Below, piece by piece: positions 5,757 through 9,274 of a stretch of DNA of 9,274 nucleotides (position 1 is the stretch's first letter; every line of letters begins with the position of its first letter). The position numbers and the translations under genes were made by a program. The notes beneath the pieces were generated by a model. That model did not search any database. It saw nothing but the letters and a program-made list of their open reading frames with translations, and was not told where the DNA came from. The stretch is taken from NCBI GenBank assembly GCA_036377055.1, contig DASUZD010000196.1, positions 1 to 9,274 on the forward strand, read 5' to 3'. This DNA is from DASUZD01 sp036377055 (GTDB taxonomy: Bacteria; Actinomycetota; Thermoleophilia; Gaiellales; Gaiellaceae).

Positions 5757-7634
5757 ATGGCGGTAGCTCCCGCTCCCATCGAGCGGCGGCGGCCGCGCCC
5801 TGGCTCGCTCGAGCGCCCGATCAACGGGCGGATGTACCGGGGCACGTGGCTGCTCGTCGCCCTCCCGCTCCTGGTCGCCGCATTCAGCGTCACGCGGCCA
5901 GCGCCGCTCGCCGCGCCGCCGCTGCCGCCGACGTTCGACCGGACCGCCGCCGGCGACCTCGCGACTGGCCTCGCGCGGAGCTTCCCCGACCGCTCTCCCG
6001 GCTCGGCGGGAGCGAGCGGCGCGGCGCAATGGTTCGCGTCGCAGCTCGAGCCGTACGGCTTCAAGACGAGGACGGAGACGTTCTACGCCACCGTCCCCGG
6101 CCGCGGGCGCGTGCGGCTCCAGAACCTCACGGCGGTCGCCCAGGGCCGCTCGCCCGACACGATCGTCGTCATGGCTCATCGCGACAACGCCGGCACCGGC
6201 CCGGGCGCGAACGACAACGCCTCCGGGACCGCCGCGCTGATCGAGCTCGCGCGCGGCTACGCGAACCCGGGAAGCGCGCTTCGGGCGCAGCCGACCCACC
6301 GCATCCTCTTCCTCTCGACCGACGGCGGCGCCTTCGGCGGCCTCGGCGCGGCGCACTTCGCCGCCGACCCCGTCGACCGGCGGAACGTCGTGGCCGTCGT
6401 CAACCTCGTCGCGCTGGCCGGCACTGGACGCCCGCGCCTCGAGATCGCCGGCGACTCGTCGCGCTCGCCCGCGGCTGCGCTCGTGGAGACAGCCGCGACG
6501 CGCGTCCTCGACCAGACCGGCTCGATGCCGACGAGGCCGAGCGCGCTCCGCCAGCTCGTCGACCTCGCCTTCCCGTTCAGCGCCTACGAGCAGGCGCCGT
6601 TCGTCGCGCGCGGGATCCCGGCCGTGACGCTGACGACCGCGCCCGACCGGCCGCCCGCCTCGTTCGGCGACACGCCCGAGCGGCTGAACACGCAGCGGCT
6701 GACCCAGCTCGGCCGATCGACTCAGGAGCTCCTGAGCTCGCTCGACCAGGGGCTAGAGCTCGCGCAAGGAACGTCGAGCTACGTCTTCCTGGGCGCACGG
6801 ATCATCCGCGGCTGGGCGCTCGAGCTCGTCCTGATCGCCGCGCTCCTCCCGTTCCTCGCCGTCGCCGTCGACCTCTTCGCGCGCTGCCGCCGCCGGCGCA
6901 TCCCGCTCACGCCGGCGTTTCGCAGCTTTCGCAGCCGGCTCGTGTTCTGGCTCTTCGTCGGCGTGCTCTTCGAGCTGCTCGGCCTGCTCGGCGCGTGGCC
7001 TGAGGGCGCCGCCCGGCCGCCGTCGCTCGAGAGCTCGGCCGCGACGCGCGTCGCGTTCCTCCCGCTCGTCGTCTTCGTGCTCGGGAGCGCGCTCGCCTGG
7101 CTGGTCGCGCGCGAGCGCCTGCTGCCGCGGCGCCACGTCCTCCCGGAGGACGAGCTCGCGGGCTACACGGCCGCGTTCCTCGGGCTCGCCGTCGTCTCGC
7201 TCCTCGTCGTCGGGACGAACGCGTTCGCGCTGATCTTCGTCCTTCCGTCGCTGCACGCGTGGCTCTGGCTGCCGCAGATGCGCGACCGCGGCGCCTGGCG
7301 GCGCGCGCTCCTCGTCGTCACCGGCTTCCTCGGGCCGCTGCTCCTGCTGTGGTCGCTCGGCTCGCGCTACGGGCTCGGGCTGCACGCGCCCTGGTACCTG
7401 GCCGTGCTCGTCTCGATCGGCTACGTCCCGCTGACGACCGTCGCGATCGTGCTCGCGTGGGCCGCGGCGGCAGGCCAGGTCGCGGCGCTCGCCACCGGTC
7501 GCTACGCGCCGTATCCCGAGCAGCACGAGCGCCCGCCGCTCGGCCCGACCCGCCGCCTGGTGCGCAGGATCATCCTCGGCTTTCGGAAGAGCCGCCGCGC
7601 ATCGCCAAGACCCCTACGCGCGCTCCGCGACTGA
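5757..7634 (+). CDS. M28-fold membrane protein, probable inactive (pseudo)peptidase with C-terminal membrane domain
   Basis: A 625-residue protein with a signal-anchor segment (about 29-45), an extracytoplasmic M28-type domain (about 60-335), and about seven hydrophobic membrane segments (353-372, 395-413, 433-451, 469-487, 488-506, 517-534, 545-570) ending in a basic tail. M28 hallmarks retained are VVMAHRDN (His141, Asp143), ANDNASGTAALIELA (Asp153) and ILFLSTDG (184-190). The usual DGEE is DGGA (Gly191, Ala192), the NLDM Asp is Val218, and the final SDHxPF His aligns with Gln279, so most zinc ligands and the general base are missing. The start is ATG at 5757: it lacks a Shine-Dalgarno but fits a near-leaderless promoter; ATG 5685 would lie inside the divergent gene and ATG 5832 is an alternative. 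It is joined to the sortase by TGATG. The function is unknown; binding or scaffolding at the surface is inferred. Confidence 0.8.
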   Translation: MAVAPAPIERRRPRPGSLERPINGRMYRGTWLLVALPLLVAAFSVTRPAPLAAPPLPPTFDRTAAGDLATGLARSFPDRSPGSAGASGAAQWFASQLEPYGFKTRTETFYATVPGRGRVRLQNLTAVAQGRSPDTIVVMAHRDNAGTGPGANDNASGTAALIELARGYANPGSALRAQPTHRILFLSTDGGAFGGLGAAHFAADPVDRRNVVAVVNLVALAGTGRPRLEIAGDSSRSPAAALVETAATRVLDQTGSMPTRPSALRQLVDLAFPFSAYEQAPFVARGIPAVTLTTAPDRPPASFGDTPERLNTQRLTQLGRSTQELLSSLDQGLELAQGTSSYVFLGARIIRGWALELVLIAALLPFLAVAVDLFARCRRRRIPLTPAFRSFRSRLVFWLFVGVLFELLGLLGAWPEGAARPPSLESSAATRVAFLPLVVFVLGSALAWLVARERLLPRRHVLPEDELAGYTAAFLGLAVVSLLVVGTNAFALIFVLPSLHAWLWLPQMRDRGAWRRALLVVTGFLGPLLLLWSLGSRYGLGLHAPWYLAVLVSIGYVPLTTVAIVLAWAAAAGQVAALATGRYAPYPEQHERPPLGPTRRLVRRIILGFRKSRRASPRPLRALRD

Positions 7635-8338
7635 TGAGGCGGCTGCTCCGCATCGTCGGCTCGCTGCTGGTCGTGGCCGGGGTCCTGACCCTCGGCTGGT
7701 GCCTGCTCGTCTGGCAGTGGCAGGACCCGTTCACCGCTCTTTACACGCACTACCAGCAGCACCGCCTGGCCTCGGCCTACGACGAGCGGTTCAAGGCGTT
7801 CAAGCCGATCGACGTCGCCGGCGCGTCGCTCACAGCGGAGCGAAAGGCGATCGCGACCGAAGCCGCCGCCTACCGCCGCGAGTCGAAGCGAGGCGAGGCG
7901 ATCGGCCGGATCAAGGTCCCCCGGCTCGGGCTGAACATGATCCTCGTGAACGGCACCGACCACGACTCGCTGATCAAAGGCCCGGGACGAGACCTGCGCA
8001 CGTTCATGCCGGGCGAGCGGAAGCTCATCTACGTCGCCGGCCACCGCACGACGTACCTGGCGCCGTTCTCGCACATCGACTCGATGCGCGAGGGCGACAA
8101 GGTGACGCTCGAGATGCCGTACGCGACCTTCGTCTACCAGGTCACGGGGCACAGGATCGTGAAGGCGGACGACCTCTCGGTGCTGCAATCCCACGGCCGC
8201 GAGCAGCTCGTCCTCCAGGCCTGCCACCCGCGGTTCTTCGCGAGCCATCGCTACCTCGTCTATGCGAAACCGGTGCTCGTCACGCCCCGCGGGCCTGGGC
8301 CGACGCTGTCGGGCCCGGCGCTTGCCGCGGGCCCCTAG
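7634..8338 (+). CDS. Sortase (class D/E-like), membrane-anchored transpeptidase
   Basis: A 234-residue sortase, the enzyme family that cleaves a C-terminal sorting motif on exported proteins and links them to the cell wall or to one another. Residues 1-28 are a basic N-terminus followed by a membrane anchor, leaving the catalytic domain outside. The sortase barrel (about 88-215) starts with IGRIKVPRLGL. It holds the catalytic residues His137 (VAGHRTTY), Cys197 (LVLQACHPRF) and Arg206 (SHRYLVYA). The usual TLxTC around the cysteine reads VLQAC. The start ATG at 7634 overlaps the TGA of the M28-like gene by one base, so translation is very likely coupled. No protein in the window carries an LPxTG- or LAxTG-like sorting tail, so the substrates must be elsewhere. 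Identification as a sortase is firm; the class assignment is tentative. Confidence 0.9.
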   Translation: MRRLLRIVGSLLVVAGVLTLGWCLLVWQWQDPFTALYTHYQQHRLASAYDERFKAFKPIDVAGASLTAERKAIATEAAAYRRESKRGEAIGRIKVPRLGLNMILVNGTDHDSLIKGPGRDLRTFMPGERKLIYVAGHRTTYLAPFSHIDSMREGDKVTLEMPYATFVYQVTGHRIVKADDLSVLQSHGREQLVLQACHPRFFASHRYLVYAKPVLVTPRGPGPTLSGPALAAGP

Positions 8339-8465
8339 GACGCCTCTCGGGCACACTGCGGGCCGCGTCCGTGGGAGGCCGTCAGGGAAGGGTAGGGGAC
8401 GGCCCCGCACCACAGTGGACGGGCGCGGCCAGTGCTGATTCGACGGCCGGGCCGGACCGGTTCGG
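8339..8465. other. Convergent intergenic region with weak terminator candidates
   Basis: These 127 bp separate the ends of the sortase and MoeA genes. GGCCGTC at 8377-8383 can pair with GACGGCC at 8398-8404 (7-bp stem, 14-nt loop). GGGCCCG at 8311-8317 can pair with CGGGCCC at 8328-8334 at the very end of the sortase frame. Neither is followed by a T-run on either strand, so intrinsic termination is only possible, not shown. No gene is seen here. Confidence 0.3.
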
Positions 8466-9274
8466 CTAGAGAAGGAGGTGGCGAACCGGCTCTCCCTCGC
8501 GCAGCTCGCCCTCGCCACGCCGGACGAGCACGAGCGCGTCTGCCGCAGCCGCTCTGACGATCATGTGCGAGTCCTGGCCGCTCAGGGGGTCGAGGAGCGT
8601 TCGCTCGCCGTCGAGGAGCGTGCGGGCGCGGACGAGCTCGTCGCGCACAGGGTTCCTCTTGACCGACCTGCCGAGGAAGCCGCCCTGCCACCGCGGACCG
8701 GGTTCCGCGAGGCCTTGCAGCGCGCGCACCGCCGGGCGAACGAAGAGCTCGAGGCCGACGAGCGACGAGACCGGGTTGCCCGGCAAGCCGAAGACGAGCG
8801 TCGTGCCGCGCGCGCCGAAGAAGAGCGGCTTCCCCGGCTTGACGGCGACGCCCCAGAGCACTTCCTCGACGCCGAGCTCGGCCGCCGTCGCGCGCACGAG
8901 GTCGTGCGGCCCGACCGACACGCCGCCGGAGGTGACGAGCACGTTCGCGTCGAGGCCCTCCGCGAGCGCGGCCCGGTGCGCCGCCTCGTCGTCGGGCACC
9001 CGAGGCAGGATCGTCACGCGCGCGCCCTCGGCCTCGAGGCCTGCTCGGATGACGGCGCCGTTCGCCTCGTACACCTGCCCCGGCTCGAGCGGCTCGCCCG
9101 GAGGGCGGAGCTCCGTACCGGTGGTCAGGATCGCGACCGTCGGCACCGCCGCGCAACGAACGGACGCGACGCCGGCGGCGGCCAGGGCACCGAGCTGAGC
9201 CGGCCCGAGGCGAGTGCCTGCCGGGACGACGACCTCGCCTACGCGCGTGTCGCCGCCGCGAGGGCGAACGTTGG
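8466..9274 (-). CDS. moeA: Molybdopterin molybdenumtransferase MoeA, C-terminal two thirds (cut at window edge)
   Basis: The last 268 residues of MoeA, which inserts molybdate into adenylylated molybdopterin in the final step of molybdenum cofactor synthesis. The reading frame enters from the window edge with NVRPRGGDTRVGEVVVPAG, characteristic of MoeA domain II/I. It continues through GVASVR and VAILTTGTEL into the MoeA/MogA fold (domain III). Active-site motifs are SGGVSVGPHDLV (usually SGGVSVGDYD), VKPGKPLFFG and GLPGNPVSS. A small beta-barrel domain IV (last 75 residues or so) ends at the TAG at 8466. The frame is open to the edge, so an internal GTG at 9146 is not the start: it falls in the middle of a conserved strand. 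Family members are about 400 residues, so roughly 130-140 N-terminal residues are missing. It converges on the sortase gene and shows no functional link to it. Confidence 0.93.
   Translation of the reverse strand, partial: NVRPRGGDTRVGEVVVPAGTRLGPAQLGALAAAGVASVRCAAVPTVAILTTGTELRPPGEPLEPGQVYEANGAVIRAGLEAEGARVTILPRVPDDEAAHRAALAEGLDANVLVTSGGVSVGPHDLVRATAAELGVEEVLWGVAVKPGKPLFFGARGTTLVFGLPGNPVSSLVGLELFVRPAVRALQGLAEPGPRWQGGFLGRSVKRNPVRDELVRARTLLDGERTLLDPLSGQDSHMIVRAAAADALVLVRRGEGELREGEPVRHLLL

Noticed and set aside
4904..7003. Plus-strand frame of about 699 codons crossing the regulator gene and the M28-like gene
   Set aside because: It runs antisense to the regulator and in another frame of the M28-like gene, with Arg/Ala/Pro-rich low-complexity product; a shadow of high G+C coding.
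8377..8404. Stem-loop in the convergent gap as an intrinsic terminator
   Set aside because: The stem is 7 bp with a 14-nt loop and no T-run on either strand, so it was kept only as a weak candidate in the gap description.
8466..9146. Reading the MoeA gene as a complete 226-residue protein starting at GTG 9146
   Set aside because: The frame stays open to the window edge with clear MoeA sequence (NVRPRGGDTRVGE, then the strand before VAILTTG), so the gene is cut by the window and not short.

Overview
The window is about 70% G+C, with strong G/C bias at third codon positions. Its gene content (TreT-like and OtsA-like trehalose genes, an RsbW-like kinase, a sortase of the type found in high-GC Gram-positives, MoeA) suggests an actinomycetote, perhaps Thermoleophilia (Solirubrobacterales/Gaiellales). 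The class is an inference from general resemblance, not a search result. Coding density is high, and no rRNA, tRNA, CRISPR array, transposase or phage gene is visible.

Layout. Positions 1-5704 carry six genes on the minus strand, read right to left: an OmpR/PhoB-type response regulator (5704-5009), a membrane histidine kinase (4857-3427), an HtrA-type serine protease with a PDZ domain (3408-2197), a small HATPase anti-sigma-type kinase (2135-1698), a TreT-like GT4 glycosyltransferase (1647-361) and the start of a GT20/OtsA-like trehalose-6-phosphate synthase (343-1, cut by the window edge). A 52-bp divergent promoter gap separates these from two plus-strand genes joined by a TGATG overlap: an M28-fold membrane protein (5757-7634) and a sortase (7634-8338). 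After a 127-bp convergent gap, the minus strand carries the C-terminal two thirds of MoeA (8466-9274, cut by the window edge).

How they fit together. Regulator, kinase and HtrA resemble known envelope-stress modules (CssRS with HtrA, CpxAR with DegP). The divergent M28-like/sortase pair also acts at the cell surface, so the middle of the window reads as an envelope-maintenance locus. The anti-sigma-type kinase and the two trehalose genes suggest a general or osmotic stress arm. MoeA (molybdenum cofactor) appears to be an unrelated neighbour.

Most interesting points. (1) Between the response regulator and the kinase lies a 155-bp unit bounded by an 11-bp perfect direct repeat and holding a 22-bp-stem palindrome. 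Removing one unit restores a textbook ATGA overlap of the two genes, so it looks like a small palindromic insertion with target duplication. (2) The M28-fold protein keeps the HxD and DNASG motifs but lacks the Glu-Glu, second Asp and final His of the metal site, so it looks like a pseudopeptidase fused to a multi-pass membrane domain.
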